DNA of 64,000 nucleotides from Paraburkholderia acidisoli (GCF_009789675.1 NZ_CP046913.1:1612001-1676000); one strand, 5' to 3'. Positions 38,501 through 48,300 are shown, numbered from the stretch's first letter. The notes: a model not told the origin generated them from the sequence alone. Translations and numbers: made by a program.

Positions 38501-38869
38501 GATTGGGGGGCGCGCCGCGACCGGCATGCGCGATTCACGAATGTAGCGGTTTAACGGCCGCGCGCGAGCGAATGTTGACGGTGCCGGCCTGGCAAATTGC
38601 AACCGGATTTTTCAGCGTGGCGATCGCGTTGCCACGGGACGCTGCCTGATGCGACGCAAATCGACTTAATGCCACGTAATGCGACGTAATGCGACGTAAC
38701 GCGCCATGGGGTCGCGCACGACTGGCATTTCGAACGCGCGTCATGAACGTCGATGCCGATACCGGCCGGCCGGGCACGAATCGCGGGAATAGTCGCAGCG
38801 GGAAGAAGTGGACAGCGGAGAGTGAAACGGGGAGGCGGCAATCGCAAACCGCGAGAACGATAAGCGGAA
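38501..38869. other. Spacer between the small secreted protein gene and DUF1800 gene
   Basis: 369 bp without a supported gene. It holds the 10-bp tandem repeat and a small hairpin CGTGGC/GCCACG (near 38615-38640) around a GCGATCGC palindrome. Probably contains the DUF1800-DUF1501 promoter, but no clear hexamers are seen. Confidence 0.35.
38661..38700. repeat. 10-bp tandem repeat, about four copies
   Basis: Units TCGACTTAAT, GCCACGTAAT, GCGACGTAAT and GCGACGTAAC in direct succession, exactly one helical turn each, in the spacer upstream of the DUF1800 gene. Confidence 0.8.
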
Positions 38870-39205
38870 TCAGCGCTTGTACAGTTCGCGCACAGCGTCT
38901 TCGATGTGCTGGCGCAGCAGACGGCGTTCGTCGGGCGTCATGTGGCCGTCGCGGCGGCGTTGATCGAGATCGGGCGGCACGGCGGCGCGCAGGCTCAGGT
39001 CCGAGGCGGGACGCGGGGGTGCCTCGCCGCGAACGCGCCGCATGGCGAACTTGCCGCCCGGTGCGCGGCTATAGGACAGGGAGTGGTCGTACCGGTCTGC
39101 GGAGGGCTGGGCCCGGGCCGGCACCGGTTCGAATGCAGCGACCACGCCACCGGCGAGCGCCAGTGCGAGCATGGTGTGGCGCATTCTCGGCCTGACCCCT
39201 CCCAT
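38870..39205 (-). CDS. Small secreted protein of unknown function
   Basis: A 111-residue protein with a signal peptide: basic n-region MGGVRPRMRH, hydrophobic core TMLALALAGGVVAAF and cleavage near ARA-Q. The mature part is Arg/Pro-rich and ends in a charged helix (RDGHMTPDERRLLRQHIEDAVRELY). Similar C-terminal helices with a [MT]xPEERxxLR pattern occur in small Burkholderiaceae periplasmic proteins of unknown role. The ATG at 39205 is preferred because GAAGGG lies 9 nt upstream; ATG 39184 is possible. It is divergent from ompR. Confidence 0.7.
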   Translation of the reverse strand: MGGVRPRMRHTMLALALAGGVVAAFEPVPARAQPSADRYDHSLSYSRAPGGKFAMRRVRGEAPPRPASDLSLRAAVPPDLDQRRRDGHMTPDERRLLRQHIEDAVRELYKR

Positions 39206-39375
39206 CGTTTTGTTCCCTTCTTGACGCGGCAAACGGCTACCTCGGATACATGTGCAAACCCGGCTTTTTCACGGGCTGGAATTTAAAATCGAATGAAGTA
39301 TCTACCGAACAGCCGCTGAACGTAAAGAAGTCTATCTGTCAGTGCTTGATGTCGTAGCACAGCACGGGTAAATTT

Positions 39376-39399
39376 TGTAACTGACTGTAACCTCATAAT
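39376..39399 (+). promoter_or_regulatory. Candidate ompR promoter with 10-bp-spaced direct repeat
   Basis: TGTAAC occurs at 39376-39381 and again at 39386-39391, exactly 10 bp apart, followed by a CATAAT -10 candidate at 39394-39399, about 45 bp before the ompR ATG. Direct repeats one helical turn apart in place of a -35 are typical binding sites of OmpR-family regulators, so autoregulation is plausible (inference). Confidence 0.45.
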
Positions 39400-39444
39400 C
39401 GGTGCAAACTCGCACCCCTATCCAATCGCGCTAAGATGCCAGGC

Positions 39445-40170
39445 ATGGAAACCAAGAACCCGTCCAAAATTCTCGTCGTCGACGACGATCCCCGCCTGCG
39501 AGACCTGCTGCGCCGCTACCTCGGCGAACAGGGCTTCAACGTGTACGTCGCCGAAAACGCACCGGCCATGAACAAGCTGTGGGTGCGCGAGCGCTTCGAC
39601 CTGCTCGTGCTCGACCTCATGCTGCCCGGCGAAGACGGGCTGTCGATCTGCCGCCGTCTGCGCGGCAGCAACGACCGCACGCCCATCATCATGCTCACCG
39701 CGAAGGGCGAAGACGTCGACCGTATCGTGGGCCTCGAAATGGGCGCCGACGACTATCTGCCCAAGCCGTTCAATCCGCGCGAACTCGTCGCGCGCATTCA
39801 CGCGGTGCTGCGCCGTCAGGCGCCGTCGGAACTGCCGGGCGCGCCTTCGGAAACCACCGAGGTATTCGAGTTCGGCGAATTCGCGCTGAACCTCGCCACC
39901 CGCACGCTCACCAAGGCCGGCCAGGAAATTCCGCTCACCACGGGCGAATTCTCGGTGCTCAAGGTGTTCGCGCGTCATCCGCGCCAGCCGCTCTCGCGCG
40001 AAAAGCTCATGGAACTGGCCCGCGGCCGCGAATACGAAGTGTTCGACCGTAGCCTCGACGTGCAGATCTCGCGTCTGCGCAAGCTCATCGAGCCCGATCC
40101 GGGCAGCCCGCGCTTCATCCAGACGGTCTGGGGTCTCGGCTACGTCTTCATTCCCGACGGCGCGGCCTGA
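39445..40170 (+). CDS. ompR: OmpR-family response regulator
   Basis: A 241-residue two-component response regulator. The receiver domain (about 8-125) has the acidic pair in VVDDDPRLRD, phospho-acceptor Asp57 (LLVLDLMLPG), Thr84 and Lys107. The C-terminal winged helix (about 145-238, EIPLTTGEFSVLKVF, DVQISRLRKLIEPDPGSPRF, VWGLGYVFIPDG) binds DNA. The ATG at 39445 is preferred over 39436 because it gives the METKNPSKILVVDDD start. It is followed by the envZ-like kinase after 79 bp that contain a 7-bp-stem hairpin. Confidence 0.95.
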   Translation: METKNPSKILVVDDDPRLRDLLRRYLGEQGFNVYVAENAPAMNKLWVRERFDLLVLDLMLPGEDGLSICRRLRGSNDRTPIIMLTAKGEDVDRIVGLEMGADDYLPKPFNPRELVARIHAVLRRQAPSELPGAPSETTEVFEFGEFALNLATRTLTKAGQEIPLTTGEFSVLKVFARHPRQPLSREKLMELARGREYEVFDRSLDVQISRLRKLIEPDPGSPRFIQTVWGLGYVFIPDGAA

Positions 40171-40184
40171 TGCGGCATGAAGCA

Positions 40185-40201
40185 CGGAGCCCGCGGCTCC
40201 G
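40185..40201 (+). other. Stem-loop between ompR and envZ
   Basis: CGGAGCC-CGC-GGCTCCG, a perfect 7-bp stem with a 3-nt loop and no T-run. It may set the ratio of the two gene products by processing or partial attenuation. Confidence 0.45.
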
Positions 40202-40249
40202 CGGTACGCCCAACGTCGCGCAGGGCTCATCAGTTCACAGGAAGGTTTC

Positions 40250-41605
40250 ATGCGGATTGACCGGCGGCTGCTGACGCTCGCGTTCGGCGACCTGTTCTGG
40301 CGCACCTTCCTGCTCATCGCGCTGCTTATCGCGGTCAGTCTCGCGGCCTGGTTCCAGAGCTTCCGCGTGATCGAGCGGGAGCCGCGCGCGCAGCGCGTGG
40401 CGCTTCAGCTCGTTGCCGTGGTCAAGCTCACGCGCACCGCGCTGCTCTATTCCGATCCCGATCTGCGCCGCGCGCTGCTCCAGGATCTGGAGAGCAACGA
40501 AGGCGTGCGCGTGTATCCGCGCGAAGCCACGGACAAGTACAAGCTCCAGCCCGACGAGTCGCTCAATCGGCTGATCGAACACGACATTCGCGGCCGGCTC
40601 GGCGACGACACCGTCATCGCGCAGTCCGTGAACGAGATCCCGGGCGTGTGGATCAGCTTCAAGATCGACGACGACGACTACTGGGTCGCGCTCGACCGCG
40701 ATCAGCTCGACAACGTCACGGGCCTGCAATGGGTTGGCTGGGGCGTGTCCGCGCTCGCCCTTTCGCTGTTCGGCGCGGCCTTCATCACGAGTCTCGTGAA
40801 CCGGCCGTTCGCGCGGCTGGCAATGTCGGCGCGCATGGTCGGCTCGGGGCAATCGCCCGCGCAGTTGCCCGAAAGCGGCATGGGCGTGGCGGCGGAAACG
40901 AATCGCTCGTTCAACCAGATGGTGCGCGATCTCGAGCAACTGGAAGCCGACCGCGCGCTGATGCTCGCGGGCATCTCGCACGACTTGCGCACGCCGCTCG
41001 CGCGGCTGCGGCTCGAGACCGAGATGAGTCCGTCGGACCAGGCGACCAAGGACGCGATGATCGACGACATCGAGCAGATGGACATGATCATCGGCCGCTT
41101 CCTCGACTACGCGCGGCCTTCGCAGCGCGTGACCGAGCGCGTCGATCTCTCCGTGATCGCGGGCGAGATGGCCGCGCGCATGGCCACGGAAGACGGCGTG
41201 CGGCTCATCACGCGGCTCGCGCCTTCGGCCATGGTCGAAGCCGACGACACCGACATGCGCCGCGTGGTGGGCAATCTGCTCGAGAACGCGCGCAAGTACG
41301 GCGCGAGCGAAACCGACGGCATTCCGCACATCATGATCGAAACGCGCGTGTCGCATTCGCGCGTGGAGCTTTCGGTGGTGGACGAAGGCCCCGGCATTCC
41401 CGAGGATCAATTGTCGCTGGTCACGCGGCCGTTCTATCGCGTCGATACGGCGCGCACCCAGGCCAATGGCACGGGGCTCGGCATGGCCATCGTGCAACGG
41501 CTCGTGGGCCGCTATCGCGGCGCGCTGCGTTTGCGCAACCGCTTGCCCGGTCCCGGCCTCGAGGTCACGATCGAGTTTCCGCTCGCCAAGGGCACCGTGG
41601 TCTGA
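40250..41605 (+). CDS. envZ: EnvZ-like sensor histidine kinase
   Basis: A 451-residue inner-membrane kinase, the same size as enterobacterial EnvZ. Membrane segments lie at about 16-36 and 160-182, flanking a periplasmic domain of about 120 residues. A HAMP region (VNRPFARLAMSARMVGSG) and the dimerisation domain with His244 in GISHDLRTPLARLR follow. The ATPase domain has the N box (NLLENARKYG), G1 (DEGPGIP) and G2 (NGTGLGMAIV). It is the partner of the upstream OmpR regulator. Confidence 0.94.
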   Translation: MRIDRRLLTLAFGDLFWRTFLLIALLIAVSLAAWFQSFRVIEREPRAQRVALQLVAVVKLTRTALLYSDPDLRRALLQDLESNEGVRVYPREATDKYKLQPDESLNRLIEHDIRGRLGDDTVIAQSVNEIPGVWISFKIDDDDYWVALDRDQLDNVTGLQWVGWGVSALALSLFGAAFITSLVNRPFARLAMSARMVGSGQSPAQLPESGMGVAAETNRSFNQMVRDLEQLEADRALMLAGISHDLRTPLARLRLETEMSPSDQATKDAMIDDIEQMDMIIGRFLDYARPSQRVTERVDLSVIAGEMAARMATEDGVRLITRLAPSAMVEADDTDMRRVVGNLLENARKYGASETDGIPHIMIETRVSHSRVELSVVDEGPGIPEDQLSLVTRPFYRVDTARTQANGTGLGMAIVQRLVGRYRGALRLRNRLPGPGLEVTIEFPLAKGTVV

Positions 41606-41775
41606 CGGTTTTTGAAGCCGGGTCTCCCGCGAACGTCAACGCCGCTCTTCAACGCAAATTCATCGCTTCATCATGGGCGGCGCACGCTCGCAGCACGCGC
41701 CGCCCGCTCCTGCGACAATCGGTTCATGGGGGCGCGCATGCGTCCGGTCGTATCCCCGTCTTCAGGATCTCCACC

Positions 41776-42324
41776 ATGAAAACCGTCGGCGACAAGCTCG
41801 AAGCGTTCACCGTCACGGCCGCGAAGCCCGGCTTCAATCATCCCGACGAAAACGGCGAGTCGGCGTTCGTCGAACTCACCGAGCAGAGCTTCCCGGACAA
41901 GTGGAAGATCATCTACTTTTACCCGAAGGACTTCACGCTCGTATGCCCGACCGAGATCGTGGCGTTCGCGCGCCTCCTGAAGGAATTCGAGGATCGCGAA
42001 GCGGTCGTGTTCGGCGGCAGCTGCGACAACGAATACGTGAAGCTCGCGTGGCGCCGCGAGAATCCCGAACTCGACCGCCTTAATCACCACTCGTTCGGCG
42101 ACACCAAGGGCGAACTGATCGATCAACTCGGCATTCGCGACAAGGAGGCCGGCGTCGCGTTACGCGCGACCTTCATCGTCGATCCCGACAACACGATCCA
42201 GCACGTCACGGTGAACAACCTGAACGTCGGACGTAGCGCCGAGGAAGTCCTGCGCGTGCTCGATGGTCTGCGCACCGGCGAATTGTGCCCCGGTGGCCGC
42301 GAAATCGGCGGCGCGACGCTGTAA
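41776..42324 (+). CDS. Peroxiredoxin (AhpC/TSA family)
   Basis: A 182-residue thiol peroxidase. Peroxidatic Cys57 lies in the motif FTLVCPTEIVAF and the C-terminal resolving Cys171 in GELCPGG, so it is a typical two-cysteine enzyme. The sequence resembles the AhpC that works with AhpD or thioredoxin more than the AhpF-linked form. No ahpD or ahpF lies beside it here: envZ precedes it by 170 bp and an acyltransferase gene converges from the other side. The reductant is therefore unknown. Confidence 0.94.
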   Translation: MKTVGDKLEAFTVTAAKPGFNHPDENGESAFVELTEQSFPDKWKIIYFYPKDFTLVCPTEIVAFARLLKEFEDREAVVFGGSCDNEYVKLAWRRENPELDRLNHHSFGDTKGELIDQLGIRDKEAGVALRATFIVDPDNTIQHVTVNNLNVGRSAEEVLRVLDGLRTGELCPGGREIGGATL

Positions 42325-42353
42325 CGCGGCGTTTGGAGTGCATCGTCGCGGCC

Positions 42354-43502
42354 TCAGGTTGGGTCCGCCGCGGCGCGCGCGGGCAGACGGTTGCGTATGG
42401 CCGTTTCGCACGGCCGCTTCCATTCCAGCACACGCTTTTCCAGCAGTTGCCAGGAGAGATGCGCGAGCAGCACGGCCAGCGCGAATTGCAGCGCGAGCGC
42501 GATGAGCGTCTGCGCGTCGTCGGGCACGTGCAGGCGCGCGTAGAAGCCAGGCGCGACGCCCAGCCGTGACGGCACGAGATTGTGGAACAGATAGAAGCCG
42601 TAGCTGATCGTGCCGAGATACGCGAGCGGCCGCACCTCGAGCGCACGCACGATCAGGCTGTCCTGGCAGCGCACGAGCCACAGGAATAGCGCGCCGAGCG
42701 AAAGTGCCAGCGCGATGTCGAGCACGCCTGGCAGCATGGCCATGGATTGCGCGGGCTCCGCCCCACACGCTGCGCACTGCGCCCGGGCCAGCGCGCATCC
42801 CACCACCGCCGCCGAAGCCGCCACGAGCCACGCCGCGCTCGCCGTCCGCGAGCGCACCGTCACGCTCGAGCCGCCGATCGCCAACGCGCCGCCAAGCGCG
42901 AGCATGGCGAAATTCCACGGCGAAAACGCGTACACGAGCGGCTCGATCGCGCCCTCGGCATAGAGCGCGAGATGGGCGAGCGCCGCCGCGCCGATCACGA
43001 GCGCGCACAGCAGCCCATGCCGCGAGGCGCGCACGAACAGCAACGCGAACGGCGCGACGAGATAAAACTGCTGCTCGACCGCGAGACTCCAGAAATGCGA
43101 GACCGTGCCGGGCCAGCCGTCATGCACCACGCCGATCCAGTAATTCGAGAGGAATACGAAATGCCACGCGAGCCCGAGATCGACATCGCGTTGATAAAAG
43201 CTCGCATGCGCGATCGTGAGCGCGACGAGCAACAGGTAATAAACGGGGAAGATGCGCAGCGCGCGCTTCATGAAGAACACGTACAGCAGCGCGGCACGGC
43301 GCGCGCCCTGCTCTTCGATACGCAGCCGGCTGCGATGCAGCTCGCCGATGATCAGATAGCCGCTGATCAGAAAGAACAGCCACACACCGATCTTGCCCAC
43401 GTCGACGGCATCGACATGCGCCTTGTGCGAGAGAAACACGAGCACGACCGCGAGCGCTCGCAGGCCGTCGAGACCTTTCACGCGTCTTTCGATTCCCGCC
43501 AT
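42354..43502 (-). CDS. Membrane acyltransferase 3 (OafA/YrhL type)
   Basis: A 382-residue multi-pass inner-membrane acyltransferase with about ten hydrophobic segments. The N-terminal motif KGLDGLRALAVVLVFLSH holds the catalytic-type His26, and the conserved FFLISGYLI and SHFWSLAVEQQFYLVAP blocks follow. Such enzymes O-acetylate or succinylate surface polysaccharides or other envelope glycans. No polysaccharide cluster is nearby, so the acceptor is unknown. The ATG at 43502 is preceded by GGGGAGG at close spacing; an in-frame GTG four codons upstream overlaps that site. Confidence 0.9.
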   Translation of the reverse strand: MAGIERRVKGLDGLRALAVVLVFLSHKAHVDAVDVGKIGVWLFFLISGYLIIGELHRSRLRIEEQGARRAALLYVFFMKRALRIFPVYYLLLVALTIAHASFYQRDVDLGLAWHFVFLSNYWIGVVHDGWPGTVSHFWSLAVEQQFYLVAPFALLFVRASRHGLLCALVIGAAALAHLALYAEGAIEPLVYAFSPWNFAMLALGGALAIGGSSVTVRSRTASAAWLVAASAAVVGCALARAQCAACGAEPAQSMAMLPGVLDIALALSLGALFLWLVRCQDSLIVRALEVRPLAYLGTISYGFYLFHNLVPSRLGVAPGFYARLHVPDDAQTLIALALQFALAVLLAHLSWQLLEKRVLEWKRPCETAIRNRLPARAAADPT

Positions 43503-43576
43503 TGTCCTCCCCACTTCCGGTTAAGGAGCCAGTATGGGACGACAAAAAAGGAAATTAATCGGCAAGAAAAAGACTC

Positions 43577-43604
43577 GCAGATCGTTGCAGATACAACGAT
43601 CTGC
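43577..43604 (-). terminator. Putative terminator-like hairpin downstream of ispF
   Basis: Perfect 11-bp stem GCAGATCGTTG (43577-43587) / CAACGATCTGC (43594-43604) with a 6-nt loop. On the minus strand it is followed by GAGTC and then TTTTTCTT. A second hairpin, TTTAGCCC/GGGCTAAA (43669-43693), lies between it and the ispF stop. Together they probably end ispD-ispF transcription. Confidence 0.55.
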
Positions 43605-43709
43605 GCGGTGCGGCGAGCAGGCACGCGGCCTGCTGCCAATGCGCGCCCTGACTGGCGGGACCCGCGCGTTTAGCCCCTGAAATCAGGGCTAAAACACGCG
43701 AAAGCCCGC

Positions 43710-44189
43710 TCAGGCGCGCGTGAGCAGCACCGCCGCTTGCGCCTCGATACCTTCGCTGCGGCCGAGATAGCCAAGCTTTTCGTTGGTCTTCGCCTTCACG
43801 TTCACGCGGTCGACAGGCAATTGCAGATCTTCGGCGATGGTGGCGCGCATCGACTCGATATGGGGCGCGAGCTTCGGCGCCTGCGCGATCACCGTGGTGT
43901 CGACGTTGATGAGCGTGAAGCCCGCTTCCTGCACGCGGCGCAGGCATTCGCGCAGCAGCACGCGGCTGTTCGCGCCGTAGAACTGCGTGTCGGTATCCGG
44001 AAAGTGGCGACCGATGTCGCCGAGGGCGGCCGCGCCGAACAGCGCGTCGGTGATCGCGTGCAGCAGCACGTCGGCGTCCGAGTGGCCGAGCAGGCCGCGG
44101 TCGTAGGGAATCGTCACGCCGCCGATGACGAGCGGGCGTCCCGGCACGAGCGCATGCACGTCGTAGCCTTGTCCGATTCTGAGGTCCAT
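43710..44189 (-). CDS. ispF: 2-C-methyl-D-erythritol 2,4-cyclodiphosphate synthase
   Basis: Fifth step of the MEP isoprenoid pathway: cyclises CDP-ME 2-phosphate to MEcPP with loss of CMP. The 159-residue trimeric enzyme has metal ligands Asp10 and His12 (GYDVHAL) and His44 in [10 protein letters not shown], plus the conserved C-terminal [19 protein letters not shown]. It follows ispD by 61 bp on the same strand, the usual ispD-ispF unit. Confidence 0.98.
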   Translation of the reverse strand: MDLRIGQGYDVHALVPGRPLVIGGVTIPYDRGLLGHSDADVLLHAITDALFGAAALGDIGRHFPDTDTQFYGANSRVLLRECLRRVQEAGFTLINVDTTVIAQAPKLAPHIESMRATIAEDLQLPVDRVNVKAKTNEKLGYLGRSEGIEAQAAVLLTRA

Positions 44190-44250
44190 GTGTGAGTTCC
44201 GGTTGATGAATGTGAGGCGCGACGAGGCGCTCAGTGGGCGACCCCCGCGC

Positions 44251-44970
44251 TCATTGCGCGGGACCGCTCAGGATCGCTTCCGCGAGCGCGAAGTCTTCGG
44301 GGTACGTCACCTTGAAATTGCGCAGGCTGCCTTGCACGAGGCGCGGCGTGTGGCCCACGTATTCGATGGCGCTCGCTTCGTCGGTGAGATCGTGCCCTTC
44401 GTGCTGCGCGCGCTCGATCGCCGAGCGCAGCATGCCGATGCGGAACATTTGCGGCGTTTGCGCCTGCCAGAGGCCGTCGCGTGCTTCCGTGCGGCCAATA
44501 CGCGCGCCGGGCGCGGCGCAGGCTTCGGTGGTGACGCGCTTGAGCGTGTCGGCCACGGGCAGCGCCATGATGCCGCCCACGGCGTCGTCCTTCAGCGTGT
44601 CGACCAGGGTGCGGATCAGACCGGGCGTGATGCCGGGGCGCGCCGCGTCGTGCACGAGCACCCAGTCGTCGTCGTTGGCGCCGAACTCGGTGAGCGCCTT
44701 GAGGCCGTTGTACACCGAAGCCTGGCGCGAGGCGCCGCCGCAACGGCGCGCGGCGTAGCGCAGGCCGTCGAAGCGCGCGTCGTCGAAATACGTGTCGTCG
44801 GGGGAAATCACGACCAACGTCTGCGCGAATTCCTCGCAAGCGTCGAAGGCGGCAAGCGTAAAGTGCAGGAGGTCACGTCCGGCGACGATTCGATATTGTT
44901 TCGGCATGGCCGACCCCGATCGGCTGCCGGTGCCGGCGCACGGAATCAGGGCAAAAAGGCGTGATGTCAC
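44251..44970 (-). CDS. ispD: 2-C-methyl-D-erythritol 4-phosphate cytidylyltransferase
   Basis: Third step of the MEP pathway: joins MEP and CTP to give CDP-ME. The 239-residue protein has the nucleotide-binding start [21 protein letters not shown] with Arg and Lys residues, [18 protein letters not shown] and [12 protein letters not shown]. The start is taken as GTG at 44968-44970, giving [13 protein letters not shown] as in relatives; an in-frame TTG eight codons upstream is the other choice, and neither has a clear ribosome-binding site. It is divergent from mfd across a spacer with a long palindrome. Confidence 0.96.
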   Translation of the reverse strand: MTSRLFALIPCAGTGSRSGSAMPKQYRIVAGRDLLHFTLAAFDACEEFAQTLVVISPDDTYFDDARFDGLRYAARRCGGASRQASVYNGLKALTEFGANDDDWVLVHDAARPGITPGLIRTLVDTLKDDAVGGIMALPVADTLKRVTTEACAAPGARIGRTEARDGLWQAQTPQMFRIGMLRSAIERAQHEGHDLTDEASAIEYVGHTPRLVQGSLRNFKVTYPEDFALAEAILSGPAQ

Positions 44971-45394
44971 GGAGTCGCGAACCGCATGAGTCAAAGTAAA
45001 GGACGGATTTTATAATAGGTCCCTTGTCCGCACGGTCTTTGGCCGCAATCGCGCGCTCGATCCGGTCGATTTCGATCGAATTCGACCCGTACACGACCGG
45101 TTTTGCGCGGTGATGGAGCGGCCAGGGCGGTGAATCGACGGCGCTTTCGAGCGAATGCTTTCGATTTGCTGACGAAATACGCGAAAAATTCGGCAATGTG
45201 CAGTTTGCGAGCGCGTTTTGCACTTGAAGCGCAGAATCCGGCCCCAAACTGAACTGGCTAATTGCGGCGCGCCACGAGGCGGCCCACCTCGCCCCAGCCG
45301 CCGGCAAGCTGTCCCGATTTTGGCACACGATGCCGATATAACCACGAGCGTCCACGCGAGCGATTGTCGCGCGCGGTCGATCCATCCGTAGCCT
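44971..45394. other. Divergent spacer between ispD and mfd
   Basis: 424 bp without a supported gene. An AT-rich island TTTATAATAGG (about 45008-45018) is a candidate -10 area for ispD on the minus strand. A long near-perfect palindrome lies at 45064-45087. No clear mfd promoter hexamers seen. Confidence 0.4.
45064..45087. promoter_or_regulatory. 24-bp near-perfect palindrome, candidate operator
   Basis: The left arm GGTCGATTTCGA and right arm TCGAATTCGACC match at 11 of 12 pairs with no spacer. It lies about 95 bp upstream of ispD and 308 bp upstream of mfd. Shape and length suit a dimeric regulator; which one is unknown. Confidence 0.5.
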
Positions 45395-48300
45395 ATGTCC
45401 GATATCGCCGCTTCCTCGCAGTCCCCGTCCGCACCGTCTCCCGTCGCCGTCGTCAAGGCGGGTCAGCGCTACGCGTTCGACGGCACGCACGGTTCGTCCG
45501 ATGCGCTCCTGATCGCCCGTTACCGCGACGCCGCGCGGGGCAACGCGGGCCAGCCGCCGCTGCTCGCCGTGATCTGCGCGAGCGCCGTGGACGCCCAGCG
45601 GCTCGCGCAGGAAATCCCGTTCTTCGCGCCGAACGCGCGCGTGCGTCTGCTGCCCGACTGGGAAACGCTGCCCTACGACACGTTTTCGCCGCACCAGGAC
45701 CTCGTTTCCGAGCGGCTCGCCACGCTGCACGATCTCGGCGAAGGCCGTTGCGACATCCTGATCGTCCCGGCCACCACGGCGCTGTATCGCATGCCGCCCG
45801 CCTCGTTCCTCGCGGCCTACACGTTCTCATTCACGCAGGGTCAGCGTCTCGACGAAGCGAAGTTCAAGTCGCAGCTCACGCTCGCCGGTTACGAGCACGT
45901 GAGTCAGGTGGTGCGCCCCGGCGAATACTGCGTGCGCGGCTCGCTGATCGACCTGTTTCCGATGGGCTCGCCGCTGCCCTACCGCATCGACCTGTTCGAC
46001 GATCAGGTCGATTCGATTCGCGCGTTCGACCCGGACAGCCAGCGCAGCCTCTATCCGGTCAAGGAAGTGCGGCTGCTGCCGGGCCGCGAATTCCCGTTCG
46101 ACGAAGCCGCGCGCACGGCATTTCGCAGCCGCTGGCGCGAGGTGTTCGAGGGCGACCCGAGCCGCGCGACCATCTATAAAGACATCGGCAACGGCGTGCC
46201 CTCGGCGGGCATCGAATATTACTTGCCGCTCTTTTTCGAAGACACGGCCACACTGTTCCACTATCTGCCCGAGAACGCGCAGCTCGTGTTTTCCGGCGAT
46301 CTCGAAGCGTCGATCCGCCGCTTCACGAACGACACGAAGCAGCGCCACAGCTTTCTCTCGCACGACCGCGAACGGCCGATACTCGAACCGAAGCGGCTGT
46401 TCCTGACCGACGAAGACTTTTTCACGCTCGCCAAGCCGTTCGCGCGCCTCGTGCTGCCCGCCGCGAGCGAAGGCGGCTGGGCCGCGCCGCTGCCCACGCT
46501 CGCGATCAACCGTCACGCCGACGACCCGCTCGCCTCGTTGCGCGGCTATCTCGACACCACGAAGAACCGCGTGCTGTTCGCGGTGGAGTCGGCGGGCCGC
46601 CGCGAGACCATCGCGCAACTGCTCGCCGAGAACCGTCTGCGCCCCGCGTCCGCCGACAGTTACGAAGACTGGCTCACGAGCGAGGAGCGTTTCGTGCTCG
46701 GCGTCGCGCCGCTTTCCACGGGCTTTTCGCTGCCCGCCGAAGGCCTCGCCGTCATCACCGAAACGGAGCTGTACGGCCCGCTCGCGCGCCGCGCGGGACG
46801 CCGCCGCCAGGAACAGGCGAGCAACGTCGACTCGATGGTGCGCGACCTTTCCGAGCTGAAAGTGGGCGACCCGGTCGTGCACGCGCAGCACGGTATCGGC
46901 CGCTATCACGGCCTCGTGACGATGGATCTCGGCGAAGGCGACACCGAATTCCTGCACCTCGAATATGCGAACGGCAGCAAGCTCTACGTGCCGGTGTCGC
47001 AACTGCACGTGATCTCGCGCTATAGCGGCGCCGACCCGGAAAGCGCGCCGCTGCACGCGCTCGGTTCGGGCCAGTGGGAAAAGGCGCGCCGCAAGGCCGC
47101 CCAGCAGATTCGCGACACCGCCGCCGAACTGCTCAACCTCTACGCGCGCCGCGCCGCGCGCGAAGGTCACGCGTTCGCACTGGAACCGAAGGACTACGTG
47201 AAGTTCGCGGAGAGCTTCGGCTTCGAGGAAACGCCCGACCAGGCGGCGGCCATCGCGGCCGTGATCGGCGACATGACGAGCGGCAAGCCGATGGACCGCC
47301 TCGTGTGCGGCGACGTCGGGTTCGGCAAGACCGAAGTGGCGTTGCGCGCGGCGTTCATCGCCGTGATGGGCGGCAAGCAGGTCGCGATTCTTTCGCCCAC
47401 CACGCTGCTCGCCGAGCAGCACACGCAAACCTTCACCGACCGTTTCGCCGACTGGCCCGTGCGCATCGCCGAGCTTTCGCGCTTCAAGAGCGCGAAGGAA
47501 GTGTCGAACGCGATCACGCAGATCAACGACGGCAGCGTCGACATCGTCATCGGCACGCACAAGCTGTTGTCGTCCGACGTGCAGTTCAAACGCCTCGGCC
47601 TCGTGATCATCGACGAGGAACACCGCTTCGGCGTGCGCCAGAAGGAAACGCTCAAGGCGCTGCGTGCCGAGGTGGACGTGCTCACGCTCACGGCCACGCC
47701 CATTCCGCGTACGCTCGGCATGGCGCTCGAGGGCTTGCGCGACTTCTCGGTGATCGCCACCGCGCCGCAAAAGCGTCTGGCGATCAAGACCTTCGTGCGC
47801 CGCGAGGAAGACAGCGTGATTCGCGAGGCCATGCTGCGCGAACTCAAGCGCGGCGGTCAGGTGTACTTCCTGCACAACGAAGTCGAAACCATCGAGAATC
47901 GCCGCGCGATGCTCGAAGCGCTCGTGCCCGAGGCGCGCATCGCCGTGGCGCACGGCCAGATGCACGAACGCGAACTCGAAGCCGTGATGCGCGATTTCGT
48001 GGGGCAGCGCGCGAACGTGCTGCTGTGCACGACCATCATCGAAACCGGCATCGACGTGCCGACCGCGAACACGATCCTGATTCACCGCTCCGATAAATTC
48101 GGTCTCGCGCAATTGCACCAGTTGCGCGGGCGCGTCGGGCGCTCGCATCACCAGGCGTACGCCTATTTGCTCGTGCACGATCCGCAAGGGCTCACGAAGC
48201 AGGCGCAGCGCCGTCTGGAAGCGATCCAGCAGATGGAGGAACTCGGCTCGGGCTTCTATCTGGCCATGCACGACCTCGAAATTCGTGGCACGGGCGAAGT

